Shown here: positions 28,550 to 39,091 of the stretch, in pieces
Layout: the number at the start of each line of letters is the position of its first letter
How positions within the stretch are numbered: the stretch's first letter is position 1
DNA from: Pelosinus fermentans DSM 17108
Lineage (GTDB): Bacteria; Bacillota; Negativicutes; DSM-13327
NCBI RefSeq assembly: GCF_000271485.2
Contig: NZ_AKVN02000001.1
Location: forward strand, 1,058,001 to 1,122,000
Length of the DNA: 64,000 bases
Direction of reading: 5' to 3'
Notes under the pieces: model-generated
The model's input: the letters and a program-made list of their open reading frames with translations, nothing else
Told to the model about the DNA's origin: nothing
The model's database searches: none
Program-made: the position numbers and the translations under genes

Positions 28550-31500
28550 TGACATTTGAAGAAGTCTGGCAGGAGAAAACTTTGCCAAATCATGGGCCGG
28601 TTAAGATCAGAACACTGGTTTGTTTTCTGTCCAATGCAGAAAATCAAAACAAGGCAGCAGAAGAGCTTCAAACCCTTGATCCGCAAACAAAAATACTCTT
28701 CATCTCTCAACATCCAAATCATACAGCATCCTCCCATACCATTTATTCCATTTCCCGCAAAGATCCTTCTAGCTATGAACAGGCATTTCAAAGCATCCGG
28801 GAGGAGTACGGCGAGATAGACGGGATGCTGTATCTGTGGCCAATAGAAGATGCCACATGTATTGAAGACTATTCCGTCATTGTGTATCTGCTGCAAAGTA
28901 TTGCTGCCGTAAAACTAAAAGCCAGGCGAGTCTTGCTGGGAGCACAGTTTGAAACAGGGCTGGAACGCTGCTATCTGGATTCCTGGATTGGTTTTGAGCG
29001 CTCTTTAGGGCTTGTTCTGCCCAATACGCAAGTAGCTGTGATGTATCAAAAGAGCAGCGGGCCAGATGCAAAATCGACTATGGAAGATTGGCTGACCAAA
29101 CTCTGGTCAGAACTGGAGACCGAGAAACTCCAAAGCGTTTTCTACCAAGGGGGAAAACGCTATGTATACCAGGTTCAGGAAACGTTTCTAGAGACAGGCA
29201 GCAGCCTTTTACAGGCAGGAGGAACCTATCTCATAACAGGAGGGTGCGGAGGACTGGGCTTTCTATTTGCCAGGCACTTTGCCAAAACCCATGGGGCGAA
29301 TCTAATCCTAACAGGCAGATCAGCCCTGGATGAGGAAAAGCAGGCAAAAATCCGGGAATTAGAAGCACTAGGCAGCCATGCCCTATACCTGCAGGCAGAC
29401 AGCTGCGATGTAAGCAGTATGAAGAGGGCTTTGGGAGAGGCGAAAGCAAAATATGGCAAGATCCATGGAGTGATTCATGCAGCGGGTCTGGCAGGCAGCC
29501 AAAGTCTATTTGAAAAAGACCTGGCAGGATTCAGCAAGATAATCGAACCGAAAATTAAAGGCACTCTGGTGCTGGATGAAGTGCTTCAGGAAGAGGCGCT
29601 TCATTTTATGTGCTATTTTTCCTCTTCATCGGCCATCCTAGGGGATTTTGGTTCTTGTGACTATGCCATCGGCAACCGTTTTCAGATGGCGTATGCTCAC
29701 TATCGGCAGGAAAAACAGCTGGAGGGAAAGGCATATGGCAAGAGTCTGGTGATAAACTGGCCTTTATGGAAGGATGGGGGAATGGGAGTCGGTGAGGAAG
29801 AGAACAGCAAGCTCTATTTAAAATCCAGCGGACAGCGTTTTTTAGAAGCGGAAGAAGGCGTTGGGATATTTGATCAATTGTTAACGCAAAACAAAGCCCA
29901 GCATTTAATCGTAGTTGGAGAGCGCAGCCGGGTACAGCGCTTTTTAAGGCTGTCATCACAAGAACAGCCTGTTGTATCAGCGGCGACTGCTTCTATGTCT
30001 GGCCGCCCGGGAAGACGAGCCGAAATGAAGGGATTTACCCTGGAGCAATGCATTGAATGGGATCTGAAAGAACAAGCCAGCCAGCTGCTGAAAATTCCGC
30101 GGGACAAGTTGGAGCGGGATGAAAATCTGGCAGAGTTTGGTTTTGATTCCATTGCTTTAACTCAATTCTCAAACTTGTTAACTCATCATTATGGAATAGA
30201 AGTGACTCCTGCTATATTTTTCGGGTATTCAACCCTTGAGCGGTTAACACAATATTATTTGAAGGAACATCAAGACATGCTGCAGCTTTTCTATCAAGAG
30301 ACGCATGCAAAGCTGGTTATAAACCCGCAGCAAATTCCGGCAGTTACCTTAACCTCCAAACGCCAGGCAGCCACGCAATTCAGATTTATAAAGAAACCAG
30401 CTTCTCAACAGATACAGGGGCAGGAACCCATTGCCATCATTGGAATGAGCGGCCGCTTCCCGGAAGCCAGAACCGTAGATGAAATGTGGCAGATTCTTGC
30501 CGCAGGCAAAGACGTAATCCAAGACTTTCCGGCAGACCGCTTCTCAGGAAAAGGGAAAAGTCCATATCAATACGGTGCCATTCCGGGAGTCAGTGAATTT
30601 GACCCGCTGTTCTTTGAGATATCCCCCCGGGAAGCCGAAAGCATGGACCCCAGACAGCGGCTGCTGCTGCAGGAATCATGGAAGGCCTTAGAAGATGCAG
30701 GCTATGGAAGCTCCCAGATCCAAAAGAGTAAAATCGGTATGTTTGTGGGAGTGGAAGAAGGGGATTATCGCTTGCTGCTCAAAGAAAAGAGCAGCATTAC
30801 GTCCAATCATAATGCCGTTTTATCGGCCCGCTTAGCCTATTTCCTAAACCTAAGCGGACCGAATATGGCAATTAATACGGCCTGCTCCTCCGGCTTAGTG
30901 GCAGTACATCAAGCCTGCCAAAGCATCCGCCAGCAAGAATGTGACACCGCCCTGGCGGCCGGCGTGAATCTGCTGCTGACACCGCAGATGTTTCAAGGAA
31001 TGAGTGAAGCGGGTATGCTGTCAGAGGATGGGAAGTGCTTTGCCTTTGATAAAAGAGCCAATGGGATGGTTCCAGCGGAAGCGGTTGCGGTAGTGGTACT
31101 AAAACGCCTGTCCCAGGCAAAGGCAGATAAAGATCCGATCTATGCCGTAATCAAAGGAAGCGGTATTAACTATGACGGAAAAACCAATGGAATCACCGCT
31201 CCCAGTGGTGCTTCCCAAACGAAGCTTCTAAAATCGGTGTATGATCAGTACCAGATAAACCCCGAAGACCTTGAATACATTGTCACTCATGGGACGGGGA
31301 CGAAATTAGGAGATCCCATTGAAGTCAATGCTCTGTATGATGCATTTAAAGACTATACGAAAAAGCAGGGCTACTGCGCCCTGACGTCGACCAAGACCAA
31401 CTTTGGACATGCACTGGCGGCTTCCGGTCTGGTGAGCTTAATTAGCCTGGTTCAGGCATTTCGTCATGAAACCATACCAGCCAGCCTTCACTTTCAAGAA

Positions 31501-34500
31501 GAGAATGAATACATTCATTGGTCGGGAAGTCCGTTCTATGTAAATAAAGAAAGCAAAGCTTGGCCTGAACAGGAAGAAAAGAGGAGAATGGGTGGGGTAA
31601 GTGCCTTTGGAATGAGCGGTACGAATGTGCATATGGTACTGGAAAGCTATTCGGAGAACAGGATAGAAGTACAAAAACCATTCCCCTGCTATCTGCTGGC
31701 CTTTTCTGCCAAAACCCAAGAGAGCCTGCAGGAAAAATGCAAAGAAATGATCGTCTGCTTAGAAACGGAAAAGGCAAAAAGCTTAGGGGAGATTAGCTTT
31801 ACCTTGCTGGAAGGGCGTCAGCACTTTGCCCATCGCTGTGCGGTGGTAGTGCAGGACAAAGAAGATGGGATCTATGTACTGCAGCAGATGGGGAGTAAAG
31901 AAAAACTCCCCAATCTGTTTAAAGGGACAGTAGCCCGGGATTTTACAGGGCAGAAAGCGATCGAGGAATATGGTCAAGAGTTGTTAGCGCAAAGCTTCTC
32001 CCAGCAGGCAGATATAAATCGCTATAAAGAGATACTGCATGCTTTGGCAGATCTCTATTGCCAGGGATATGACCTTGCCTGGCGGCAGCTATATGGTGAA
32101 GAAAAACCGAACCGTCTTCATCTGCCCGGCTATCCCTTTGCAAAAGAAAGCTATTGGACATCAGGCAGTGGGAGTCCATTTGTCAGCATAGGCTGCGAAA
32201 GGGAGAACTTGGTCCTTCATCCCCTGCTGCAGCAAAATACATCGGATTTTTCAGAACAGCGTTTCAGTTCCAGTTTTACGGGCGAAGAGTTTTTCCTGAA
32301 AGATCATGTGGTGAAGGGGCAGCGTATACTGCCTGGGGTAGCGTATCTGGAAATGGCCCGGGCTGCAGCCCAGCAGGCGGCAGGAAGAAGCGGGAAAGAA
32401 AACGTTGGGATACAGATGAAACATGTGGTTTGGGCTCGTCCAATGCTGGCAGGAGAAGAGGCTGTTCAGGTACATATAGGACTTTTCCCGGAAGAGAATG
32501 GGGAGATTGCCTATGAAATCTACAGCCATTTGGATGAAAGTCTTGAAGAAGCAGTGGTGCACAGCCAGGGAACTATCCTATTGCGTCCGGCATGTGAAGT
32601 TCAGTTGCTGCCGATAGAACAGATACGGAATCAGTGCAGTCGTGGAATGTTGAGTTCCTGCCAATGCTATGAGCAATTGCGAAAGATGGGACTGGAATAC
32701 GGACCAGGGCATCAGGGAATTGAAACATTGTACATTGGGGACAATCAGGTTCTGGCAAAACTGCTGCTGCCTGCCTTTCTGTTGGATACGCAGGATCAGT
32801 TTATCCTGCATCCCAGTATAATGGACTCCGCCCTGCAGGCATCCATGGGTCTGATGATTGGCTCCGGCAGCCTTAAACCTGCGCTGCCCTTTGCCCTGCA
32901 GGAACTGGAATTAATGGAAGCCTGCACCCCCAGTATGTGGGCAGTAGTACGGTACAGCCCGGGCAGCAAAGGGGAAGATAAGGTACAGAAACTGGATATT
33001 GATCTATGCAATGAAGAAGGAACCGTTTGTGTACGCATGAAGGGCTTTTCTGCAAGAATCCTGGAAGGAGAAATCGATTCAGGGGCAAAGGAACAGATCG
33101 GCATGTTACGATATCAGCCCGTCTGGAAAGAGGAGCAGGCAATAGTGGAAACAACTGCCTCCCCATATCTTCAGCATGTGGTAATGCTCTGCGAGCTGAA
33201 GGAAAGTATTCAAGAAGATCTGGAAAACCATCTGCCTGGAGTACGCTGCATTACCTTACAAGCCGAACAGAAAAACATCGAAGAAAGGTTTCTGTCTTAT
33301 ACTGAGCAGGTATTTCAGGAAGTGAAAAAGATACTGGAGAACAAGCCCAAAGGGCAGGTACTCTTGCAGCTTGTCATTTGCAGTCAACAGGAACAGCGGC
33401 TCTTTTCCGGTCTTTCCGGACTGTTGAAGACGGCTCATCTAGAAAACTCCAAACTGATTGGACAGGTAATTGAGGTAGAAGATACGGAACAATTGGCGGA
33501 GAAACTGCAAAAAGAGAGCAGCATGAGCTCGATAAACAGTCATATTCGCTATCAGGATGGCAAACGATGGGTTGCTGAGTGGAAGGAAATGAAAGATACG
33601 CAAGATACTGTGAAGATTCCCTGGAAAGACCAGGGAGTCTATTTAATTACAGGAGGAGCAGGAGGGCTGGGCCTTAGTTTTGCTCAGGATATTGCCCGGC
33701 AGGCAAAATCGGCCACCATAATCCTTACAGGCCGATCTGCCCTCACCCAAGAAATACAGACGAAATGGCAAGGAATTGTGACATTGGGGGCACGGGTGGA
33801 ATACCGGCAGGCAGATGTAACAGATCAGCAGGCCGTGAGTCGTTTGATTGCAAAGATTCAGGAAGAATTTGGCGGTTTGCATGGTATTCTGCATTGTGCC
33901 GGCGTAATCCGTGATAATTTTATCTTGAAAAAGACACAGGAAGAAATGCAGGAAGTTCTGTCGCCCAAGGTGCTGGGGCTGGTGAATCTGGATCAGGCTG
34001 CAAAGGACATGAAGCTGGATGTCTTTATCTTGTTTTCCTCCATAGCCGGCAGTCTGGGGAATGCAGGCCAGGCTGATTATGCTGCTGGCAATGCCTTTAT
34101 GGATGCGTATGCCGAATATCGCAATGAATTGGCTGCCCGGCAGCAGAGGCATGGGAAAACGCTCTCCATGAACTGGCCGTTGTGGCAAGATGGCGGAATG
34201 GGTGTTGATGAAGCAACGAAAGAAATGATGATGCGCAGTATGGGTATGATTGCGCTGCAGACAGCAAGCGGTATCCAGGCGCTGTATCAAAGTATAGGCG
34301 ACGGGAAAAATCAGGTAATGGTAATGGAAGGCAAGATGATGCGAATGAGGCAGAAGCTGCTTGCAGTTACAAACCCCATTCCTGTCCAAGCAAAGATATC
34401 TTCAGAATCGGATGCCAATGGGCAGATTGATTCGAGCCAGCTGCTGGGCAAAATAGAAAATGCATTGATGCAGGCAGTATCCCAGCTGCTTAAGGTGAAG

Positions 34501-37500
34501 CTGTCTGATATCGATATCAGTACAGAATTGAGTGAATATGGTTTTGATTCCATAACATTTACGGAGTTTGCCAATAAGCTGAACCAGGATTATAAAATGG
34601 AATTAACTCCTACCGTATTCTTTGAATACCCAACCATTCAAAGCTTTGCAGAATATTTGAGGTTAGAATATTTTACCCTTTTTGCATCACAGTTTACGAT
34701 ACCAGCTGATGCGTCTGGTATACACGTTGTGGAAAAGAAATTTGAAGAAGAGACATTTCATAGGATTAAATCCCGTTTTATTCAAAAAGCATTGCCAGCA
34801 GCCAAGCCAATTGGAAATACTTCTGAACCTATTGCGATTGTGGGAATGACAGGTAAATTCCCCAAAGCAAAAGATGTAAATGAATTCTGGGAAAACCTGT
34901 TGGAAGGGAGGGACTGCATTGCAGAAGTTCCCTCCGGCCGATGGGATTGGCGGGAATATTACGGCGATCCGGCTAAAGAAGTCAATAAAACCAATATCAA
35001 ATGGGGTGGTTTCATTGATGGTGTAGAGGAGTTTGATCCCTTGTTCTTTGGGATTTCTCCCCGGGAAGCTGAACTGATGGATCCTCAGCAGCGTCTCTTA
35101 ATGACATACGTCTGGAAAGTCATTGAAGATGCCGGATATTCCCCTCAGGATTTGTCGGGAACGGAAACGGGAATTTTTGTGGGGACTGGGAGCAGCGGTT
35201 ATGATGGGCTGATTTCTAAGGCAAATGTAGCAATTGAAGGTTATTCTTCCACGGGAATCGTTCCGTCAGTAGGTCCGAATCGGATGAGTTATCTGCTAAA
35301 CCTTCATGGACCCAGCGAACCGATTGAAACGGCATGCTCCAGTTCCTTGGTAGCCATCCACCGGGCCGTACAGGCTCTGGAAAGCGGTGCCTGCGAAATG
35401 GCAATTGCCGGGGGTGTCAACACGCTCGTGACACCCGATCTTTATATCAGTTTTAATAAAGCAGGCATGCTTGCAGAGGATGGACGCTGCAAGACCTTCT
35501 CCGATCAAGCGAATGGCTATGTGCGGGGTGAAGGAGCAGGAATGCTGCTCCTCAAGAAACTAAAAGATGCAGAGTCTGCCGGAGATCATATTTACGGGAT
35601 CATTAAAGGAACTGCTGAAAACCATGGAGGACGTGCCAATTCTTTAACGGCACCCAATCCCAAGGCACAGGCCAAGCTGCTGGAAACTGCGTATACAAAA
35701 GCAGGAATTGATCCTAGGACCGTTACCTATATTGAGGCTCATGGAACGGGTACTGAACTTGGCGATCCTATCGAAATCAATGGACTGAAGGCGGCATTTA
35801 AAGAATTGTATGAAGCAACAGGAGATGCTGAGGTGACAAATAGTCATTGTGGCTTAGGTTCTGTGAAGACGAATATTGGTCATTTAGAGCTTGCAGCAGG
35901 AGTGGCGGGCGTGATCAAAGTGCTGCTGCAGCTGCAGCATAAAACCCTGGTGAAAAGTCTTCACTGCGACAAGGTGAATCCATATATACAGCTTACAGAC
36001 AGTCCCTTTTATATTGTCCAGGAAAAAAGGGAATGGAAATCCCTGCAGGATGAGACGGGAAAAGAGATCCCAAGACGAGGGGGAGTGAGTTCCTTTGGTT
36101 TTGGCGGTGTGAATGCTCATGTGGTAATTGAAGAATATATCCCTCCAAGACGCAAACAAGAGTCAATACCAATTAATGACCACAATCCAGCATTGATTGT
36201 ATTGTCAGCCAGGAATGAAGAGAGGCTGAAAGAGCAGGCACAGCAGCTGTTGCGTGCGATTAAAGAAGAAGGATTTTCCGATTGTCATTTAGCTGACATG
36301 GCTTATACGCTGCAAATAGGACGTGAAGCTATGGAGGAACGTTTGGCAGTGATGGCAGGTTCTATTAAGGAGCTGGAAGAAAAGCTGCAGAGCTTTGTGA
36401 GCAGTCAGGAAAAGAGTGAGGATGTATATCGTGGTCAGGTCAAACGTCATAAAGAGACCTTAGCTTTGTTGGTGATCGATGAAGATATGACAAAGGCGAT
36501 TGACGCCTGGATCAGTAAGAAAAAATATGCAAAGCTGTTAAGTCTGTGGGTTAAAGGATTATCTTTTGACTGGACTAAGCTGTATGGTGAGGCAAGACCT
36601 CGGAGAATGAGTCTTCCTACCTATCCTTTCGCCAGAGAAAGCTATTGGATTCCAAAAAACGAACTGGATTTAGAAATGAATTATGGGTCAAAGGAAGCAT
36701 TTAGCGTTGCTGATGGGAATGATTTGACACTGGCTTCTGTAGATTATATTAAAAAACTAATTGCAGAGGTAACAAAAATCTCCACGGACCGACTTGATTC
36801 TGAGGCATTGTTTGAAGATATAGGTCTGGATTCCATCATGATTTCTCAACTTAATCAAAAAATTCAGCAATGGGTAGGAAATTTAGATGCAACTTTATTT
36901 TTTAAATATAATACGATTCAATCATTAGCAGCTTATTTTGTAGAAAGCTATCCAGATATAATTGCCCCATTGATTCCTAAACATCAAAAAAATGTGTCAA
37001 ATGCTCAAGCATTGCAGACTGCAAATTCAATACTACGGCAAGTAAAAACTTCCCAGGGCTATAAGGCGCCTGAAAAGAATGCAGCAGTTTATGATGTCGC
37101 AATTATTGGGGTTGCTGGGCGCTATCCCAAAGCAGCGACACTGGATGAATTCTGGCAAAATTTATATGAAGGCAGGGATTGTATTGAGGAGATTCCTCCT
37201 GAGCGCTGGCCCTTGGAGGGCTTTTTTGAACCTGACCGCGTTAAGGCTGTAGCAAAGGGTCTTAGTTATTGTAAATGGGGTGGATTTTTAGAGCATGTAG
37301 ATTCTTTTGATCCCTTATTTTTTAATATTTCTCCTAGAGATGCCATGTTTATGGATCCTCATGAAAGATTATTTCTGGAAGTTTCCTGGGAATGTTTAGA
37401 GGATTCAGGATATACCCGAGACGCTTTGAAAAAAGATGGATATGGCAATCAAATCGGAGTATTCGTTGGTGCAACATTTAATAATTATCAGCTGTTTATG

Positions 37501-39069
37501 GCAGAAGCTGCCCGGCATATCAATCAAAAGATGTATGCCGTCAATAGTCAGATATTCTCGATTGCCAATCGTGTGTCTTATTTACTAAACTTTACTGGAC
37601 CTAGTTTGACTGTTGATACTGCCTGTTCTTCATCGCTTTATGCGATTCACCTGGCTTGTGAAAGTATTAGGAGCGGGCAGTCGCGTATGGCAATTGCAGG
37701 CGGTGTCAATTTGTCTCTTCATCCGAGCAAGTATATTACCTTGTCAAAAGGTCAATTCAGTGCGTCTGACGGGCGGTGTCGGGCATTTTGTGAAGGAGGT
37801 ACAGGTTATGTTCCTGCAGAAGGGGTGGGAGCAATTTTCTTGAAGCCGCTGCAGGAGGCTATTAGAGATAATGACAGTATTTATGGCGTGATTAAAGGGA
37901 GTGCTGCCAGTCATGCCGGTAAAACCAATGGATACACTGTTCCAAATCCAGTGTCGCAATCCATGGTCATTGAACATGCTCTTACCCAAAGTCAGATTGA
38001 TCCTCGAAGTATCAGCTGCATGGAAGCGCATGGTACAGGAACCGCTTTAGGGGATCCAATTGAGGTAACTGGATTGACGGATGTTTTTCGCAAGTATACG
38101 AAAGAGACCGGATTTTGTTCCCTGTCCTCTGTCAAATCAAATATTGGCCATGCAGAAGCAGCTGCAGGAATTGCGCAAATGACAAAAGTTATTCTGCAAT
38201 TAAAGCATCAAACCTTGGTAAAGAATGTAATGCATGGAAAAGGCTTAAACCCTAACATTGACTTTGCTCAAACTCCTTTCAGCGTGCAAGAAAAAACGGA
38301 AGAGTGGAAGCGTCCTACGCTTCAGGGACAGGAAATTCCGCGGCGAGCCGGCATTTCATCTTTTGGAGCAGGAGGAGCAAATGCCCATGTGGTGGTAGAA
38401 GAATATATTTCTAAGGAACCAGAGCAATCAAAAATTTCCAATACTCTTCTAGTTCCTTCACTTATTTTACTTTCAGCCAAAAACAGAGAAAGGCTTAATG
38501 TACAGCTGCAGCAGTTTTTGACTGCGATTGAAAATCAGCGTTTTGTTGATGCTGACTTGAAAGATGTGGCTTACACTCTGCAGATTGGGAGAGAAGCCAT
38601 GGATGAAAGAATGGCTGTCATTGCAATATCAATCAATGAGCTCGAAGAAAAGCTAAGGAGTTTCTTGGCAGAGGTGGATGATGTCACAGATCTTTACCGG
38701 GGTCATGTAAGTCGTAGAAAGGATAATATAACAGTTCTGTCGGAAGAATGTCAGGAACAAATGGAAGAATGGCTGGAATGTGCTGACTACAGGAAGCTTG
38801 CTGACAGTTGGGTTAAAGGAACAGACGTTGATTGGAATAAGTTGTACGGTGAGAAAAAGCCGCGTAGAATCAGCTTGCCCACATATCCCTTTTCTAAAGA
38901 ACGCTATTGGATTTCGGAAGAGAAACAGACAATAGCAGATACCCGTCTTGTACAGCAAAATGAGAGTCGGTTCAATGAAGCGTTATACACTCAGGTGATA
39001 GAGGAAATGGTAAGTGAAAATATAAGTATTGATACTGCTGTTCAGAGGTTAAAAACGATATCTAAATAA
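28546..39069 (+). CDS. PKS2: trans-AT polyketide synthase, three KS
   Basis: About 3507 residues. Domains by window position: KR2 28546-30000 (catalytic Ser/Tyr present; lacks the B-type Asp: HAAGLAGSQS, so A-type); ACP4 30030-30290; KS3 30425-31660 (NTACSSG, THGTGT, NFGHA); DH3 32210-33060 (intact); KR3 33080-34370 (B-type); ACP5 34430-34680; KS4 34820-36140; ACP6 36730-36960 (LGLDSI context, no reductive domain in this module); KS5 37090-38400; a C-terminal helical tail 38970-39066 that looks like a docking segment. It begins with the KR belonging to the PKS1 module and ends with a KS whose DH and KR are on PKS3. The start ATG ATG (28546/28549) has AAGGA 10 bases upstream. Blocks 30426-33055 and 32791-36400 recur in PKS3. 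Confidence 0.93.
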   Translation: MMTFEEVWQEKTLPNHGPVKIRTLVCFLSNAENQNKAAEELQTLDPQTKILFISQHPNHTASSHTIYSISRKDPSSYEQAFQSIREEYGEIDGMLYLWPIEDATCIEDYSVIVYLLQSIAAVKLKARRVLLGAQFETGLERCYLDSWIGFERSLGLVLPNTQVAVMYQKSSGPDAKSTMEDWLTKLWSELETEKLQSVFYQGGKRYVYQVQETFLETGSSLLQAGGTYLITGGCGGLGFLFARHFAKTHGANLILTGRSALDEEKQAKIRELEALGSHALYLQADSCDVSSMKRALGEAKAKYGKIHGVIHAAGLAGSQSLFEKDLAGFSKIIEPKIKGTLVLDEVLQEEALHFMCYFSSSSAILGDFGSCDYAIGNRFQMAYAHYRQEKQLEGKAYGKSLVINWPLWKDGGMGVGEEENSKLYLKSSGQRFLEAEEGVGIFDQLLTQNKAQHLIVVGERSRVQRFLRLSSQEQPVVSAATASMSGRPGRRAEMKGFTLEQCIEWDLKEQASQLLKIPRDKLERDENLAEFGFDSIALTQFSNLLTHHYGIEVTPAIFFGYSTLERLTQYYLKEHQDMLQLFYQETHAKLVINPQQIPAVTLTSKRQAATQFRFIKKPASQQIQGQEPIAIIGMSGRFPEARTVDEMWQILAAGKDVIQDFPADRFSGKGKSPYQYGAIPGVSEFDPLFFEISPREAESMDPRQRLLLQESWKALEDAGYGSSQIQKSKIGMFVGVEEGDYRLLLKEKSSITSNHNAVLSARLAYFLNLSGPNMAINTACSSGLVAVHQACQSIRQQECDTALAAGVNLLLTPQMFQGMSEAGMLSEDGKCFAFDKRANGMVPAEAVAVVVLKRLSQAKADKDPIYAVIKGSGINYDGKTNGITAPSGASQTKLLKSVYDQYQINPEDLEYIVTHGTGTKLGDPIEVNALYDAFKDYTKKQGYCALTSTKTNFGHALAASGLVSLISLVQAFRHETIPASLHFQEENEYIHWSGSPFYVNKESKAWPEQEEKRRMGGVSAFGMSGTNVHMVLESYSENRIEVQKPFPCYLLAFSAKTQESLQEKCKEMIVCLETEKAKSLGEISFTLLEGRQHFAHRCAVVVQDKEDGIYVLQQMGSKEKLPNLFKGTVARDFTGQKAIEEYGQELLAQSFSQQADINRYKEILHALADLYCQGYDLAWRQLYGEEKPNRLHLPGYPFAKESYWTSGSGSPFVSIGCERENLVLHPLLQQNTSDFSEQRFSSSFTGEEFFLKDHVVKGQRILPGVAYLEMARAAAQQAAGRSGKENVGIQMKHVVWARPMLAGEEAVQVHIGLFPEENGEIAYEIYSHLDESLEEAVVHSQGTILLRPACEVQLLPIEQIRNQCSRGMLSSCQCYEQLRKMGLEYGPGHQGIETLYIGDNQVLAKLLLPAFLLDTQDQFILHPSIMDSALQASMGLMIGSGSLKPALPFALQELELMEACTPSMWAVVRYSPGSKGEDKVQKLDIDLCNEEGTVCVRMKGFSARILEGEIDSGAKEQIGMLRYQPVWKEEQAIVETTASPYLQHVVMLCELKESIQEDLENHLPGVRCITLQAEQKNIEERFLSYTEQVFQEVKKILENKPKGQVLLQLVICSQQEQRLFSGLSGLLKTAHLENSKLIGQVIEVEDTEQLAEKLQKESSMSSINSHIRYQDGKRWVAEWKEMKDTQDTVKIPWKDQGVYLITGGAGGLGLSFAQDIARQAKSATIILTGRSALTQEIQTKWQGIVTLGARVEYRQADVTDQQAVSRLIAKIQEEFGGLHGILHCAGVIRDNFILKKTQEEMQEVLSPKVLGLVNLDQAAKDMKLDVFILFSSIAGSLGNAGQADYAAGNAFMDAYAEYRNELAARQQRHGKTLSMNWPLWQDGGMGVDEATKEMMMRSMGMIALQTASGIQALYQSIGDGKNQVMVMEGKMMRMRQKLLAVTNPIPVQAKISSESDANGQIDSSQLLGKIENALMQAVSQLLKVKLSDIDISTELSEYGFDSITFTEFANKLNQDYKMELTPTVFFEYPTIQSFAEYLRLEYFTLFASQFTIPADASGIHVVEKKFEEETFHRIKSRFIQKALPAAKPIGNTSEPIAIVGMTGKFPKAKDVNEFWENLLEGRDCIAEVPSGRWDWREYYGDPAKEVNKTNIKWGGFIDGVEEFDPLFFGISPREAELMDPQQRLLMTYVWKVIEDAGYSPQDLSGTETGIFVGTGSSGYDGLISKANVAIEGYSSTGIVPSVGPNRMSYLLNLHGPSEPIETACSSSLVAIHRAVQALESGACEMAIAGGVNTLVTPDLYISFNKAGMLAEDGRCKTFSDQANGYVRGEGAGMLLLKKLKDAESAGDHIYGIIKGTAENHGGRANSLTAPNPKAQAKLLETAYTKAGIDPRTVTYIEAHGTGTELGDPIEINGLKAAFKELYEATGDAEVTNSHCGLGSVKTNIGHLELAAGVAGVIKVLLQLQHKTLVKSLHCDKVNPYIQLTDSPFYIVQEKREWKSLQDETGKEIPRRGGVSSFGFGGVNAHVVIEEYIPPRRKQESIPINDHNPALIVLSARNEERLKEQAQQLLRAIKEEGFSDCHLADMAYTLQIGREAMEERLAVMAGSIKELEEKLQSFVSSQEKSEDVYRGQVKRHKETLALLVIDEDMTKAIDAWISKKKYAKLLSLWVKGLSFDWTKLYGEARPRRMSLPTYPFARESYWIPKNELDLEMNYGSKEAFSVADGNDLTLASVDYIKKLIAEVTKISTDRLDSEALFEDIGLDSIMISQLNQKIQQWVGNLDATLFFKYNTIQSLAAYFVESYPDIIAPLIPKHQKNVSNAQALQTANSILRQVKTSQGYKAPEKNAAVYDVAIIGVAGRYPKAATLDEFWQNLYEGRDCIEEIPPERWPLEGFFEPDRVKAVAKGLSYCKWGGFLEHVDSFDPLFFNISPRDAMFMDPHERLFLEVSWECLEDSGYTRDALKKDGYGNQIGVFVGATFNNYQLFMAEAARHINQKMYAVNSQIFSIANRVSYLLNFTGPSLTVDTACSSSLYAIHLACESIRSGQSRMAIAGGVNLSLHPSKYITLSKGQFSASDGRCRAFCEGGTGYVPAEGVGAIFLKPLQEAIRDNDSIYGVIKGSAASHAGKTNGYTVPNPVSQSMVIEHALTQSQIDPRSISCMEAHGTGTALGDPIEVTGLTDVFRKYTKETGFCSLSSVKSNIGHAEAAAGIAQMTKVILQLKHQTLVKNVMHGKGLNPNIDFAQTPFSVQEKTEEWKRPTLQGQEIPRRAGISSFGAGGANAHVVVEEYISKEPEQSKISNTLLVPSLILLSAKNRERLNVQLQQFLTAIENQRFVDADLKDVAYTLQIGREAMDERMAVIAISINELEEKLRSFLAEVDDVTDLYRGHVSRRKDNITVLSEECQEQMEEWLECADYRKLADSWVKGTDVDWNKLYGEKKPRRISLPTYPFSKERYWISEEKQTIADTRLVQQNESRFNEALYTQVIEEMVSENISIDTAVQRLKTISK
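28600..30155 (+). repeat. Repeat A copy 1: A-type KR plus ACP block
   Basis: About 1.56 kb (KR2 and the first two thirds of ACP4) nearly identical to 44681-46236 (KR5-ACP8) at a constant offset of 16081, and similar to 57475-58731 (KR7). Only scattered substitutions are visible by eye; homology ends abruptly inside the ACP. Confidence 0.9.
30426..33055 (+). repeat. Repeat B copy 1: KS3-DH3 block
   Basis: 2.63 kb nearly identical to 49621-52250 (KS8-DH7, offset 19195). The first 1.73 kb also matches 46501-48232 (KS7). Confidence 0.92.
32791..36400 (+). repeat. Repeat C copy 1: DH end-KR-ACP-KS block
   Basis: Two near-identical stretches, 32791-34660 (with 39788-41657, offset 6997) and 34828-36400 (with 41834-43406, offset 7006), interrupted by about 170 unrelated bases coding for the ACP-KS linker. 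Confidence 0.92.
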
Positions 39070-39091
39070 AACTGATAGGTAGGAGGCAAAT

